Notes under the pieces: model-generated
What the model was told of the DNA's origin: nothing
What the model saw: the letters and a program-made list of their open reading frames with translations, nothing else
Databases searched by the model: none
Shown: one piece after another, positions 24,109-35,225 of the stretch
How positions within the stretch are numbered: position 1 is the first letter of the stretch
Layout: every line of letters begins with the position of its first letter
NCBI RefSeq assembly: GCF_000327385.1
Contig: NW_008710536.1
Coordinates: 156,381-220,380, forward strand
Length of the DNA stretch: 64,000 nt
Reading direction: 5' to 3'
Origin: Lottia gigantea
Taxonomy: Eukaryota; Mollusca; Gastropoda; Lottiidae
Program-made: the position numbers and the translations under genes

Positions 24109-24603
24109 ATGGAAAATTTATATTCAACGTTAGGATGTCAAAACTTCGTTGGGGTAGAAGAGTTAAGAAGGTCATATCTTACTTTAGTGAAAGAATTTCA
24201 TCCTGATAAGCACATAGACGAAATCGGACACTCGTCAAATTGTCCCAATGAGATTCACAAACCTGATGTTAAAGAGGGACAAAATGGACAAACGGTTGCG
24301 GGCAACAGACTTGAAAAATTCATAGCTATCGATAAAGCTTGGAAAATATTGAAAGATATAGAATTGAAGGAGAAGTATGATTTAGTTTTAAAGCAAAGAC
24401 TTTTATGCCAGGATTGGCCCATTCAAGATGAACTTGAAATTAATGAGTTTGATGAAGACACACCCAATTATGTTCACGTGTGCCGTTGTGGTGGAAAATA
24501 TATTTTGAATTCTACTGATGTTCGATTTCATTTAGACTATGTTTGCTGTGATAGTTGTTCTTTGTGTGTAAAAATTTTATATTTACAAGAATTTCCTGAT
24601 TAA
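24109..24603 (+). CDS. DNAJC24: DNAJC24/DPH4-like J-domain zinc protein
   Basis: A single uninterrupted 164-residue frame. The J-domain occupies roughly residues 1-105: YSTLGC at the start, HPD at 31-33, and FIAIDKAWKILKDIELKEKYD as helix IV-like sequence. A CSL-type zinc-binding domain follows at about 118-164, with VCRCGGKY (Cys 125 and 127) and CCDSCSLCVKI (Cys 146-153). This J-domain plus CSL architecture is specific to DPH4/DNAJC24, which assists diphthamide synthesis on elongation factor 2 as an iron-binding J-protein. Lack of introns is unusual beside its intron-rich neighbours, so an old retrocopy that replaced or joined the parental gene is possible. No poly-A remnant is visible. The insert between helices II and III (residues 36-60) is longer than usual. 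Confidence 0.92.
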   Translation: MENLYSTLGCQNFVGVEELRRSYLTLVKEFHPDKHIDEIGHSSNCPNEIHKPDVKEGQNGQTVAGNRLEKFIAIDKAWKILKDIELKEKYDLVLKQRLLCQDWPIQDELEINEFDEDTPNYVHVCRCGGKYILNSTDVRFHLDYVCCDSCSLCVKILYLQEFPD

Positions 24604-24954
24604 AAATTTAATTTAATATTTTCAGACTCGTTCTTTCTTTTTAGCCTTATGATCAATATCAGGAAAAAGAGCTTTAAGTTTTATAAGCCTCCTTATTCAC
24701 ATAAGAAATAATCAAGCTGATTTCCACACTGAGATTTAATGCTGGTCAAAATCAGATCAAAGCCATCAAATATATATTGGTCTTGGAAGATTTGTAAATA
24801 GGAACATTTGTAAATAGCAGCATTTTAGAACTGTACGAAATCTTTCAAATATACCTTAAACTGGAAATTTCACTTTCTTGAAAGTTCCCGTTTCTGAGAC
24901 TAAGGCACAGCTGATCGAACGGATGGCGAACACGCCCCTTTAATTTTAATCTAT

Positions 24955-25365
24955 ATGTTTACCACATTTTTTTAACAATAGTTTTCTTTGATTAGCATTA
25001 ATTCTGATCAATTTTAATGCAACAAAAACGACTGCTGTATAGCAGATGAACTACTATAGCCGACAATTATCAAAGACAAAACCCGTATTTGAATACACTG
25101 GGTTAAGGAACTTAACACATGAATAATTTATTTGATTCGTATCATTAATTTTTAGATTTCTCTCATTCTCGTCATTCATTGATAGAAATAGACCATCGTC
25201 ATTTATTCAAAAGTTTGTTTCTAAAAAATGAAAAATTTCCCAATGTCTCCTTAGTGTACATTTGGTTAAAAGCCAATCATAGAATCATCCCACAATTTTT
25301 ATCATTTTCATGCTTACACTACATTTTATATTGAAAGAAACATTCTATAATAGTACCGATGATTG
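24955..25365. repeat. Segment homologous to sequence 3' of E2 (and inverted 3' of E1)
   Basis: TCCTTAGTGTACATTTGGTT, AGCCAAT(C/T)ATAGAATCATCC and GAAACATTCTATAATAG recur at 57,925-58,215 in the same orientation. A more diverged version lies inverted at 31,795-31,990. E1 is therefore flanked by inverted copies of this segment. Confidence 0.7.
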
Positions 25366-25419
25366 CCTAATGAGATGAGATTACACAACGAAATCTTCCC
25401 TTCCTAACTGAGTTAGAAT

Positions 25420-25610
25420 CAGCTTTAAGGAAACTGCCGAGGATAGCCGAACGTAACTCAAACACATTTTTTTTTTGTTTAAGCGACTGATTAACGTAAA
25501 AGCTAGCAACTAAAACTCAACTGAGATTTATTATTTAAAGTTAAATTTCCAATCACAGTAATTCTGCAGTCTGGATTGTCCAGACATTAAAAATGGCACA
25601 AAATTGTTGA
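25420..25610. repeat. Dispersed repeat D, copy 1
   Basis: It shares GGAAACTGCCGAG, AACTCAAACACATTT, CAGTAATTC and TTGTCCAGACA(T/C)TAAAAA in the same order and orientation with 47,470-47,695. Confidence 0.7.
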
Positions 25611-27127
25611 TACCAATTTTAATGGGGATGTTCCTTTAAATGGTTTAAGCCCAAGTTTTTTTTCTCTCGAGATTATGATCTTTTTCTGATTCCAATTAAT
25701 TTTTTTAATGTTTGATTTCCAGAATTGATTTCAATTGTCATTCAATTTCTAAAATCAATGTTTATATACTTATTACATGAGAGTAAATTGGATGATAGAA
25801 GTAATGTTATTAATTATACCGTGTATCTAAAAAATATCAAAAAAAAAAAAAATAGGTTTTCACTATCTTGACGACGTTCGGATGTGTCCCTAAGGCGCGG
25901 GCCTACGCACGATCTTGATCGGCAATTTTTGTCGCCAGCTTCACCGACCGGCTGCGGGCACACGATGAATCAATTGAGTCAGTTGTTTTCCACTATGTTG
26001 ATAATCACGCGCAGAGCATGCAATTCAAAAGAACTTGAATCTGGTTGGATACGAACCCTCTGTCTTGCAGACGATAAAATTATTGGAGATAAGTATCAAA
26101 CATATTTGATTTGATAAATCCTGTAACATAGATCTTGTCGTGGAAGCGCGGGCACAGGCGAGATTTTTTACTCAAGGTTCGATTTTTGAAGACTGCTCGT
26201 GAGCCCGCATCATAACGGAAAGTGGGAGACCGGAAAATCTTTATTAAGTGGTCGACCTATCATAGGGATCCTTCACCTATCAGCTAATTATGAGTAAATA
26301 ATGAACTTGTGGAACAAACTGGTATTTTTCCAAATCACCAGAACATAGCCTATGTTATGTTGTGTTATGTTACGTAGAAATGAAACCTTCAAATCCACAC
26401 GTGTGTTCAGAATTATCTTCGTCTGAAAGTCAGGAACACGACTCTTTTCACAAGACTCTGCCAAAATATAGAAAAGACATATATTTCTTGTTAGGGGTAT
26501 TTGTGAAGGAATTAGGCATTTTTGTATATGTCTTGTACTTTTGAAGACTAGTCCAATTTTACCTCCGTCTCCAGGTCATTCTGACCAGAGAATACTGTCA
26601 TTGCGCAAGCACAGATCTCTATAGGTTTTGGAAAACATGTTAGAATTTTAGGGACTTCTCGTACAGTAATAAGGACTATAAGTCATCATGATAAGAATGA
26701 AAAAATATGATGTATAAGAGCACAATTATTAAAGCCTTTATCTCATTATGACGTTACATTAGATTTGACGTTATAATAATAATTGTTTTGACGTCATTTT
26801 GATTGTTCTTCATTATTATCAGAATATTTCAGATAATAAGACTCTATTTTACTGCAGTCTGCAATAAAATACTTTTTAGTGGAATATTTTTCACCGAAGA
26901 ACATCGTTTTACAGATATTACTTAGTTCTATTTGGTAAGTTAAAATCTCTATCAGAATATCATTCCTTTTAGCTCTATAAGTTTAAACGCAACAAACAAT
27001 ATTTGACAAATTTCATTCTAACTTTTAGATTGCCTTCATTGGTCCAAACAGGTACAGAAAAGTAACTCCATTTAATTTATTTTCTACACATTTTAGGTTT
27101 ATTTTCAATGTTTATTTCAGTAAAGAA

Positions 27128-30100
27128 ATGGATTCACAAGAAGAGTCTAGTAAAGAAACCTCGGGAAGTGGAGATTTTGATTTTGATGATCAGATGAACC
27201 TTTCACTTTCACCAGGTCAAAATCCTAAAACCGGTAAGATTATTTATTTAGACTGGAGAAATTATAATTAGCATTCTGTCTAAATAAAAAAAAAGATGTT
27301 ATCATTATTTAAATGTTACAATGATCCGCAATAGGGCCGTTGGTGTTGTTGATCCCTGGACAGTTTAAAATGAAAAAAACAGGCAGGCTAAACGACTGTC
27401 CGACAAGATTCCTCTCTTGTGCAAAAGAAATAGGTAAAACGTGAAACACCACTTCATTTGTTTATTGCAGAAGATTCGTCCATGAATTTACACCAAGCAA
27501 ATACTCGCCCAGCCTTAAAACACGGACTGGATTGTTTGATAGAAGAGGATGAAGATGTAGATTATCCTCCACCCAGACTAATTACTGGTAGGTAAACTTA
27601 TTCCTCTCTTAGACTAATTACTGGTAGGTTAACTATTCTTGTAGACTAATTACTGGTAGGTAAACTTATTCCTCTCTTAGACTAATTACTGGTAGGTAAA
27701 CTATTCTTGTAGACTAATTACTGGTAGGTAAACTATTCTTGTAGACTATTTACTGGTAGATAAACTATTCTTGTAGACTAATTACTGGTAGATAAACTAT
27801 TCTTCTCTTAGACTAATTACTGGTAGATAAACTATTCTTCTCTTAGACTAATTACTGGTAGATAAACTATTCTTCTCTTAGACTAATTACTGGTAGGTAA
27901 ACTATTCTTCTCTTAGACTAATTACTGGTAGGTAAACTATAATTCTTCTCTTAGACTAATTACTGGTAGGTAAACTATTCTTCTCTTAGACTAATTACTG
28001 GTAGGTAAACTATAATTCTTCTCTTAGACTAATTACTGGTAGGTAAACTATAATTCTACTCTTATACTAATTACTGGTAGGTAAACTATTCTTCTCTTAG
28101 ACTAATTACTGGTAGGTAAACTATTCTTCTCTTAGACTAATTACTGGTAAGTAAACTATTCTTCTCTTAGACTAATTACTGGTAGGTAAACTATTCTTCT
28201 CTTAGACTAATTACTGGTAAGTAAACTATTCTTCTCTTAGACTAATTACTGGTAGGTAAACTATTCTTGTAGACTAATTACTGGTAGGTAAACTATTCTT
28301 CTCTTAGACTAATTACTGGTAAGTAAACTATTCTTCTCTTAGACTAATTACTGGTAGGTAAACTATTCTTCTCTTAGACTAATTACCGGAAGATAAACTA
28401 TTCTTCTCCCGGACTAATTACTGTCAAGTAAACTGTTTTTCCCCTCTATTCCTATTGATACATGATATTGATCAATTATTTCTTAACATTTGTATTAAAT
28501 GTTTTATATTTACCATTTGTAGGTCTACCAGAGCCTATTAATGTAGATGATTCTGTAAATAAACGGAGACCTAAGAGGCAAGAGATTGTTTCTCCTAAAG
28601 GTAGGTTCAAGAACAATAACAAAATAAGTTACACCATTACAACCGCACAGACAAGCACAGACAAGCACAGACCCCTTTATGGGTAGGGGGTGTATATCAC
28701 AATCCGCCTGTTGAAAGTAAGGTTGGAGATATTTTATCCTGGTTAATCCGAATCTTACTTGACCACTTATAACTTTAAGGGACAGATTCGCCATTTTTTG
28801 GAGTTGATCTGGGTCTTGAATGTAGGTAATAAGGCTTCAGAAGTACTAGAAATGTACGAAAATCGCATAATTCCTTCAAAAATACCCAAAATAAGGAATT
28901 TCTCTTTCTATTTCTATATATGTATGTCTTTACTACATATGGCGGTCTCTAGAAAAGAGGAATCGTCTTTTTACTTTCTAACGTGGATAATTCTGGACAC
29001 GGGTTTAAAGGCTCAAATTTGACGGTGAGCTGTGAACACTATTACTGATTAGCTTAGCTAATAATTACCGTTTCTGAGATTAAGGTACTATTGGTGAAAT
29101 GAAGGTCAATTTTAAGTTTATACTAAAACCTGTATATTATCAATTTCAGCACCATGTTTGTTATTTACAACTGAAGAGATAAAGGATTATATAGATCATC
29201 TTGAAATGAAATTAAATATTTTATATAAAAACATGCAGGAAACTAATAGGTAAGAATTTTAATAAAATGTTTATGAGTAAATAAGAACTTATAATTTCTA
29301 TGTGGTACTTACTACAAATATAGGTTCAGCATTGCATTTAATACAGGTATAAAACCATATTTCATCTGTATCTAATTTGATTTTGATGCAAATCTGGAGA
29401 TTTCGTTTCGTGTTAATTCTGTTGGTGACCTCACCCTCCATCCATCCAACACTGAATTGTAAGGTCTTAAAACTTATAACAGTGTTTGAGTTTAAGAAAA
29501 AAAAACTAGTGCTTTTAGAGTTAAACTATTAAGAACACTATTTAGGTGTGAATTATTTCAGATTATGAATGTCAGAAAACAGAGAAAACAGGAAATGAAA
29601 CATTCAAATCTACATTTCAATCATAATAATATGTCACCTATACAGAATGTATATTTTTCTAGTTGACAATTTTGATTTCACAATGTTTATAACGTTTATT
29701 TCAGCTACCTGTTTGTATAATTTTCAATTTGACAATTATGATTTGACAATTCTGATTTGACAATTTTTTCATTTTATTTTTAGATACCTGTTTGAAGTTC
29801 TTGAAGAAAAAGACATTGATAAAATCAGAATAAAAAATCAACAACGTCTTCTGAATCAACAGGAAGTAGAATTGATATTTTACAGACAATTTTATAAAAC
29901 TGGTAAAAAACATGGTAATGAGCCAATCTCTGAGGAAAATAAACTCAAAGCACCACCGAAGACTGAATTCTTCAAGTACTCCTTTGGAAAAAAATTAAAT
30001 ATTGAAATGCACCCTGTAGATGTAGACCCTGATATTAAAGATGCTGTTGATCAAAGAGTCCAGGATGTTCTACAAGCCCAGGCTGATAAAGATCAAGAAA

Positions 30101-31686
30101 TTCTTCCACCGAGTCAGGATTTTCACAATATTCTTTACATCAATCATTCAACAGAGGAAAGTAAAGATGAAGATTTTTACACCACTGGGACACCAAGTCC
30201 TGAACCAGTGTTGTATGATGTTACTCTGGAGTTTCAAGACAAAGATTCAACTTTACAACAATACAATCCACTTGGATCACCAGGATCATCATCAACAGCT
30301 TCAAGCCCAAGTCCAATTCAAGATACATCCAACGTTGATAGAGATTCTGAGACATTTGAAAAACTAGAAATCTACGAGGCTCCTCTCCAATTTCGAAACA
30401 AAGGTATCTCAAATGTTTTAGAGACAGACGCTACATCACTATCTCATGAAATCGTTCTCACCGAAAGGACTGAACATCTATTCGACAACGTCCAATTACA
30501 GGAAGAGTTATATTTTAAGGAATCTGAAAATGACAACCAACCAAGTTACCCATCAAGAAGCCCAAGTCCAAAAAGAGAAGTCAATGATGATGTATGTGTA
30601 AGAGAGTTGTTAGGGGAGAAGATCGGTGAGTTACCTGAAGCTGATTATCAGGAGGATGGTGAAAATTTCCAAGAAACAACCTCTATCACTAACTTGATGG
30701 CCAGTATCAAAGAACTTTCTACAGAAATCATCAAAGAAACTGAACGACAAGATGTTAAGGTTATGGATACCGAGTCATTAACAGAAAAAGAAAGAAGGAT
30801 TATTGAAGAGGTAGAGAAATATGTCGGCATTGATGACACTTCAGACACATTGGGAAAAGTACCTTATGTTCCATCATCAGCTGATACAATGAACTTTCAA
30901 CTTGATCAAAAACTTGATTTAGTATCTGACTATGCCCGAAGTCGAAACCCGTTGCCCAAAAAGGAGGTAAGAGCCTTGACAGCTTTACCGCAAAGCAAAG
31001 GATCAAAGAAAAGAGTGAAGGCACTGCCAATAGAAGTTGGGAAAAGACGGTATCCTCTCCAACCTGTCTACAGAAGCAATACACAGAAAACCATTCTTCC
31101 ACCTATTAGACCTTATAATAAAACCAACAAACCACAATCCAAATTCACCAACCAAGAGAAGCTAGGACCTCTACCAGACATTACAATCGGTAAAAGCTGC
31201 ACACCAAAAAAATCTGAACCGGTTTTATATAAGCCTCAAGAAACTAAATCAAATATTCAACCTGACGAAATCCTTTGTGGATTAAAATCGAATTCAAAGC
31301 ACCCTGTTGATGAATTAACTCTGCCAAAACTACCAATAGTCCATACTGCACCAATCATTAAAGATAACAAACATAGAATAGACAATGGATTCTCTCTTCC
31401 TCAAATAGAGACAGCTTCAAGGAAATCACATTTAAGAGATCATCTTAAAACCAATATTCTACCAGATAAATTGAAACCAGAACATGCATCGTCTCAATAT
31501 ACCGCTTCAACATCAAGTACTACAAGACATTTTACAAAGTCTGCTAACTACAAACCACCAAAAGTACTACTTCCGGTTCTACCTAAAATCTACCAATCAA
31601 ATCGTCGAAAGGAGAAACAACCACATAAATTGCCGCCTATTTGTCAATTGGAATTTGATGATGTATATCCATCTAGAAAAGATTAA
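27128..31686 (+). CDS. E1: unrecognised 767-residue low-complexity protein
   Basis: Five coding exons: 27,128-27,233; 27,471-27,587; 28,523-28,600; 29,150-29,249; 29,784-31,686. They join in frame. Exons 1-3 encode an acidic, Ser-rich region (MDSQEESSKETSGSGDFDFD) and a basic patch (NKRRPKRQE). Exon 4 and the start of exon 5 are helical and coiled-coil-like (EEIKDYIDHLEMKLNILYKN). The rest of the large last exon is polar and Pro/Ser/Lys-rich (SPGSSSTASSPSPIQD, PPKVLLPVLPKIYQSNRRKE) and is likely disordered. There is no signal peptide, membrane segment or known enzyme motif. I do not recognise the family. A second copy, E2, lies inverted at 58,416-64,000, with the last exon nearly identical. 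A minisatellite made of the exon-2 splice junction fills intron 2, and a MITE sits in intron 3 of this copy only. Confidence 0.85.
27575..28436 (+). repeat. Splice-junction minisatellite in intron 2 of E1 (~25 units)
   Basis: The unit is the last 13 bases of exon 2 plus the intron start, AGACTAATTACTG|GTAGGT, continuing AAACTATTCTTCTCTT (35 bp), or a 28-bp form ending TTCTTGT. Each unit thus has a pyrimidine tract ending in TAG, 11 bases ACTAATTACTG, and a GTAGGT/GTAAGT donor. The first unit is the true exon 2 end at 27,587. The last few units near 28,380-28,436 are decayed. Confidence 0.95.
28773..29105. repeat. MITE family B copy in intron 3 of E1
   Basis: It starts TTTAAGGGACAGATTCGCCA and includes CAGAAGTACTAGAAATGTAC, ATCGCATAATTCCTTC and GACGGTGAGCTGTGAACACT. 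The paralogous intron of E2 (60,873-61,219) lacks it, so the insertion is younger than the E1/E2 split, or E2 lost it. Confidence 0.8.
29640..29783 (+). repeat. Tandem copy of the exon 5 acceptor in E1
   Basis: TTTCAG|CTACCTGTTTGTATAATTTT at about 29,700 repeats the true exon 5 start TTTTAG|ATACCTGTTTGAAGTTC at 29,784. GACAATT(A/T)TGATTTGACAATT units lie between them. E2 has two such decoys (60,300-60,480). Confidence 0.8.
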
Positions 31687-32787
31687 ATATTTTAAACCTT
31701 CACATTATTTTTCAATTCCTATACAAGAGAGCACACGTTTTCAGATCTAGCTAAACGCTGAAAATTCCCCATTTCCCGTCCTTGATTTTTAATCAACTAA
31801 TTTTAAAAAACTATAGAAAAGCAGATCTATTATTAAATGATTCTGTCAATATAGAATGTATTTGCTTGAAACCATCAAAATTTTGTAAATTTGCTTTTGA
31901 CCAAATGTAGACTAATGAGACGTTGGGGGATTTTATTTTAATTTGTGAATCAATGACGTGATTTACAATTAGTTGATGGAATGACAAGAATTAAAAACAT
32001 TATTTTATGTGGATTAATATCAGTTCTTTAACCCTTGTATTTGTGTAGTCTGGAAACTATCGTTATTGAGTTACGTCCCCGTGTTCAATTATAGGAATAT
32101 CAGAGTTACTTCCCATATTAGGCCTTTTTAATCGTGACTTTGTCGAAGCAAGCCACTTTCCAAAGGCCTATTTATCAATTATGTATGAGTTGTTTAGTAT
32201 CTAGTTTCAGTTGTAAGTAAATATTTTATCTAATGGTTAGTTTAGTATAAGATAAGCTTATTTCAGTTACATGTTGGCGGAATTTTATCTCCCATTCTTT
32301 TCGATGGCTTTGTATATATTTTAAATTCTTTTGTTATATTCAAATTGCATTACAATTTACTTGCATATTGTTATCGTCATTTATCTTAAATTTGAATAAA
32401 TGACATTTACGCAATTTGTAGTTTAAGATTTGCCATCTCAAACGAGCAACGTCCACAAAACTCTTGTTTGCATATGGGGTTGGAAGCGACACAAATAGAC
32501 TGTTTTGGAATTGGGAATCGATTGCTTCAATAATTTATTTATGTAATATACCCAAAAATCATGACCTTTCAAAACTCGAAATGAAGTAAGCAACTGTATA
32601 AAAGCTAGAGAATCGTGTTATTGCCCTCTCAGAAAAATTTCCGAAAAATTTAATTGATTTGGTGCATTCTGACGAATATTTTGGTGCAAAAACGTATAAA
32701 TATCATAAAGTATAGCTAAAAATAGAGGTGCAAACCATTTTTCTAGGAAGGCAAATGCTTCCCGATATAGCCACTGAGACCGCCATT
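31687..32787. other. 3' flank of E1 up to the Polinton
   Basis: The first ~300 bp are recognisably homologous to the 3' flank of E2 (58,415 downwards) but are clearly more diverged than the last exon. Beyond that I see no gene. The 6-bp target site GCCATT (32,782-32,787) abuts the Polinton. Confidence 0.55.
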
Positions 32788-33040
32788 AGTAGTATATGAG
32801 CTCATAGATTGGTCGCATTTTTCCAATGCAACCAATCTATGAACTCCAAAAAAAAAAGACCTAAATTCCCTACATTTCATAATTCTTACAGCAAAACATC
32901 CTACATTTCATAAATTCTTACACTTAAAAAAGACCTAAATTCCCTACATTTCATAAAACATCCTACATTTCATAAAATTCTTACATTAAAAAACACCTTC
33001 AATCAATTTCCTACAGTCCATCAAAAAAAGCATATTAAAA
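32788..33040 (+). repeat. Polinton left terminal inverted repeat
   Basis: This is about 253 bp, matched by the right TIR at 43,725-44,003. Inside it, GACCTAAATTCCCTACATTT is repeated in tandem, and TCATAGATTGGT is followed by its own inverse (ACCAATCTATGA), so the tip is itself a small palindrome. Confidence 0.92.
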
Positions 33041-33175
33041 ATACCCTTATATAAAATAACATCCTTGTTTCGCTTAACATCCGGTTTTTAAGTAATGTTA
33101 TTTTTAGTCTAGAAAAGGGAGATAACTCTTTTTTGGATAAAAAAAACAGACTAAATTAATTCATTTAAAAATAGG

Positions 33176-33470
33176 ATGAGTTTAATTCTAAAACACGAAC
33201 AACACAGATTCGAAGATTATTCGGGCGACGGTTTCTTTTCTTCATTATTTTCTCTAGGTAAAACAATAATTCCAAAAGTAGCTAGCTTTGTTTCAAAAAA
33301 CAAATCACTCATTCGGAGCGAAAGCCATCAGCTCAATCGCGGAAGCGGGAAAGAGTATAAGCGACACAGTGAAACAATCTAACGAGTTGAAAGACTTAGA
33401 GCTAATAAGAGAACTTCGAAACAGGAGATTAGAAGAAAGGAAAGGAAAAGGTTTTAAAGTTATAGGATAA
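33176..33470 (+). pseudogene. Polinton small hydrophobic protein remains
   Basis: It reads SGDGFFSSLFSLGKTIIPKV, then a charged helical stretch (SNELKDLELIRELRNRR). The Gly-rich hydrophobic start resembles small membrane-active virion proteins placed before the PLA2-like region in such elements. It is a fossil fragment beside a sequence gap. Confidence 0.5.
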
Positions 33471-33546
33471 AAATGATAGTCGCTCACGCTCCAAAAACTT
33501 ATTTCGGTTCAGGAGATATACAAAAATCATTGGGTTCTCTTCACTG

Positions 33547-33596
33547 NNNNNNNNNNNNNNNNNNNNNNNNNNNNNNNNNNNNNNNNNNNNNNNNNN
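33547..33596. other. Assembly gap (50 N)
   Basis: Fifty undetermined bases lie inside the Polinton, between the small hydrophobic protein and the PLA2-like region. The true gap length may differ. Confidence 0.99.
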
Positions 33597-33896
33597 GGAG
33601 AAAAACATCTTCCCGGTCATAATTACACCGGTCCAGGTACTAGGTTAGATCTACGATTAGACGAAAACGATAAACCCAAACCAGGGGAAGAACCAGTCAA
33701 TAGAGTTGACGCCGCTGCGCTTAAACACGACATACTATACAGAAACAAAGACATAAACTTCAGACACGGAGCAGACAGACAAATGATAATCGAACTTGAA
33801 AATATTCCAAATCCAACTTTCAAAGAGAGAATGGAAAGAGCATTAATCATAAAATTCTTAAAAGCAAAGATGAAATTAGGCATGGTTAGAATTTAG
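33597..33896 (+). pseudogene. Polinton PLA2-like (parvovirus VP1-type) region
   Basis: HNYTGPGTRLDLRLDEN, followed by PVNRVDAAALKHDILYRN, matches the Ca-binding and His-Asp pattern of the viral phospholipase A2-like domain found in parvovirus VP1 and in many Polintons. The left end is cut by the assembly gap. It is treated as a fossil part of the element. Confidence 0.75.
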
Positions 33897-33923
33897 AAAA
33901 ACTAAATTTTTTTAAAAGTAAAA

Positions 33924-34640
33924 GTGTTTGAAAAAGATGAAATATGGTCAGCCGATTTAATTCATATGCCAGTCGAAAGAGGATTTAAATATTACTTAAC
34001 AGTTATAGATTTGTATACGAGATATGTATGGGTTATTCCTTTGAAAAACAAAACGGGATTATCAGTCAAACACGCATTTGAAACGATTATGAAACAATCG
34101 AACCGACATCCAGAAAAACTGTGGGTAGATAAAGGAAGTGAATTTTATAACAAAAATATGAAATATCTGGGATTTGAAATTTACAGCACGCATAACGAAG
34201 GTAAAGCTGTAGTAATAGAAAGATTTAACAGGACTCTAAAAAATAAATTATTCAAAAAATTCACGGAATTGAAATCTCAAAAATGTCTTTAAATATTACC
34301 AGAGGTTGTAGATGAATACAATAACAAAATTCATTCATCTTTAGGTGTCACACCAACAGAAGCCTCGAGTAATCCAAATATTATAAAGTCAATTAACGCG
34401 CAACATAACTATGAAAATGAAATAAAGAATTTAAATATCAAACCCAAATTTAAAGTCGGAGATCGAGTTCGTATTTTCAAATATAAAAGCAAATTCAAAA
34501 AAGGTTACGTTGGATACTGGACAAACGAAATATTCATCGTTGATAAAGTAAACACCACATCACCTCCGACATATGAATTAATCGATCAAGACAAAGAACA
34601 AATCATAGGAAGGTTTTATCAAAATGAAACCGACTTTTAA
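33924..34640 (+). pseudogene. Polinton integrase, broken
   Basis: The retroviral-type integrase core is recognisable: WSADLIHMPV (first Asp), LWVDKGSEFYN (second Asp) and VIERFNRTLKNKLF (Glu). It is followed by a C-terminal chromodomain-like region (KFKVGDRVRIFKYKSKFKKG). In this family the enzyme inserts the element and creates 6-bp duplications, in agreement with GCCATT here. The gene is broken. Confidence 0.9.
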
Positions 34641-34812
34641 AAATAAATGATGAAGAATTTGATAGAAGATTAAGAGATGTAGACAAGCATTTTCGCTTTC
34701 TTAAATTTAAATTTATGTTCAAAATATTATTGAATGTGTTTTATCAGAATGTAATACATTTTTTTTCAAACACAAACTACGTATATATTTTAAAAAAAAA
34801 CAACTTTTAAAA

Positions 34813-35223
34813 ATGAATGAATTTCTCGATAAATATGGAACCGATACAACCACAAACTTTCAACTTATGAGATGGGCGAATGAGTCAAATATATCACCGT
34901 TTTATTATTGTATGAAAGATGAAATAAATGATCTGAAATATAAGAAAGGTAAATTTTACGCAATAACAAATTTAAATACTTCCGATCAAAAAGGAGTTCA
35001 TCATTCTGCCTTGTACAAAGACTCTGACTTATATTTCTTCGATTCTTACGGATTAGAACCTACCGAAGAGATAATGCAATTGACTAATAAACCAATCAAA
35101 TGTTTTTCCTTTCAAATTCAATTACCGGGACAAAAGTTTTGTGGTCAGCTTTCACTTTGGGTTTTATATCAGTTGAGTTTAGGAAAACAATTCGAAGAAA
35201 TTGTAATAAATTTAACTCAATAA
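34813..35223 (+). CDS. Polinton adenain-like cysteine protease
   Basis: About 136 residues in one frame. The histidine block (GVHHSALYKDSDLYFFDSYG) and the cysteine block (GQKFCGQLSLWVLYQL) are those of the adenovirus-type maturation protease, which in Polintons is thought to process capsid proteins. It ends three bases before the fibre-like protein start codon, so the two genes are tightly packed. It is part of a broken element. Confidence 0.88.
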   Translation: MNEFLDKYGTDTTTNFQLMRWANESNISPFYYCMKDEINDLKYKKGKFYAITNLNTSDQKGVHHSALYKDSDLYFFDSYGLEPTEEIMQLTNKPIKCFSFQIQLPGQKFCGQLSLWVLYQLSLGKQFEEIVINLTQ

Positions 35224-35225
35224 AA

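Larger units (their letters stand above)
24604..27127. other. Intergenic region upstream of E1
   Basis: No coding exon is seen. It contains a family B 3' fragment (about 24,873-24,952), a segment homologous to the region beyond the E2 gene (24,955-25,365), a dispersed repeat (25,420-25,610), a GC-richer block near 25,880-26,060 and a family C fragment (26,270-26,370). A donor-like CTATTTG|GTAAGT at 26,935 and an acceptor just before 27,128 suggest the 5'UTR exon of E1 ends at 26,934. Confidence 0.5.

Noticed and set aside
26020-26080. tRNA-like T-arm (minus strand GGTTCGTATCC)
   Set aside because: I could not find a matching A-box, acceptor stem or anticodon arm at the right spacing, so it is not called as a tRNA or tRNA-derived SINE.
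27575-28436. Regular direct repeats considered as a CRISPR-like array
   Set aside because: There are no unique spacers; whole units are repeated, the context is a eukaryotic intron, and the unit is the exon-2 junction.
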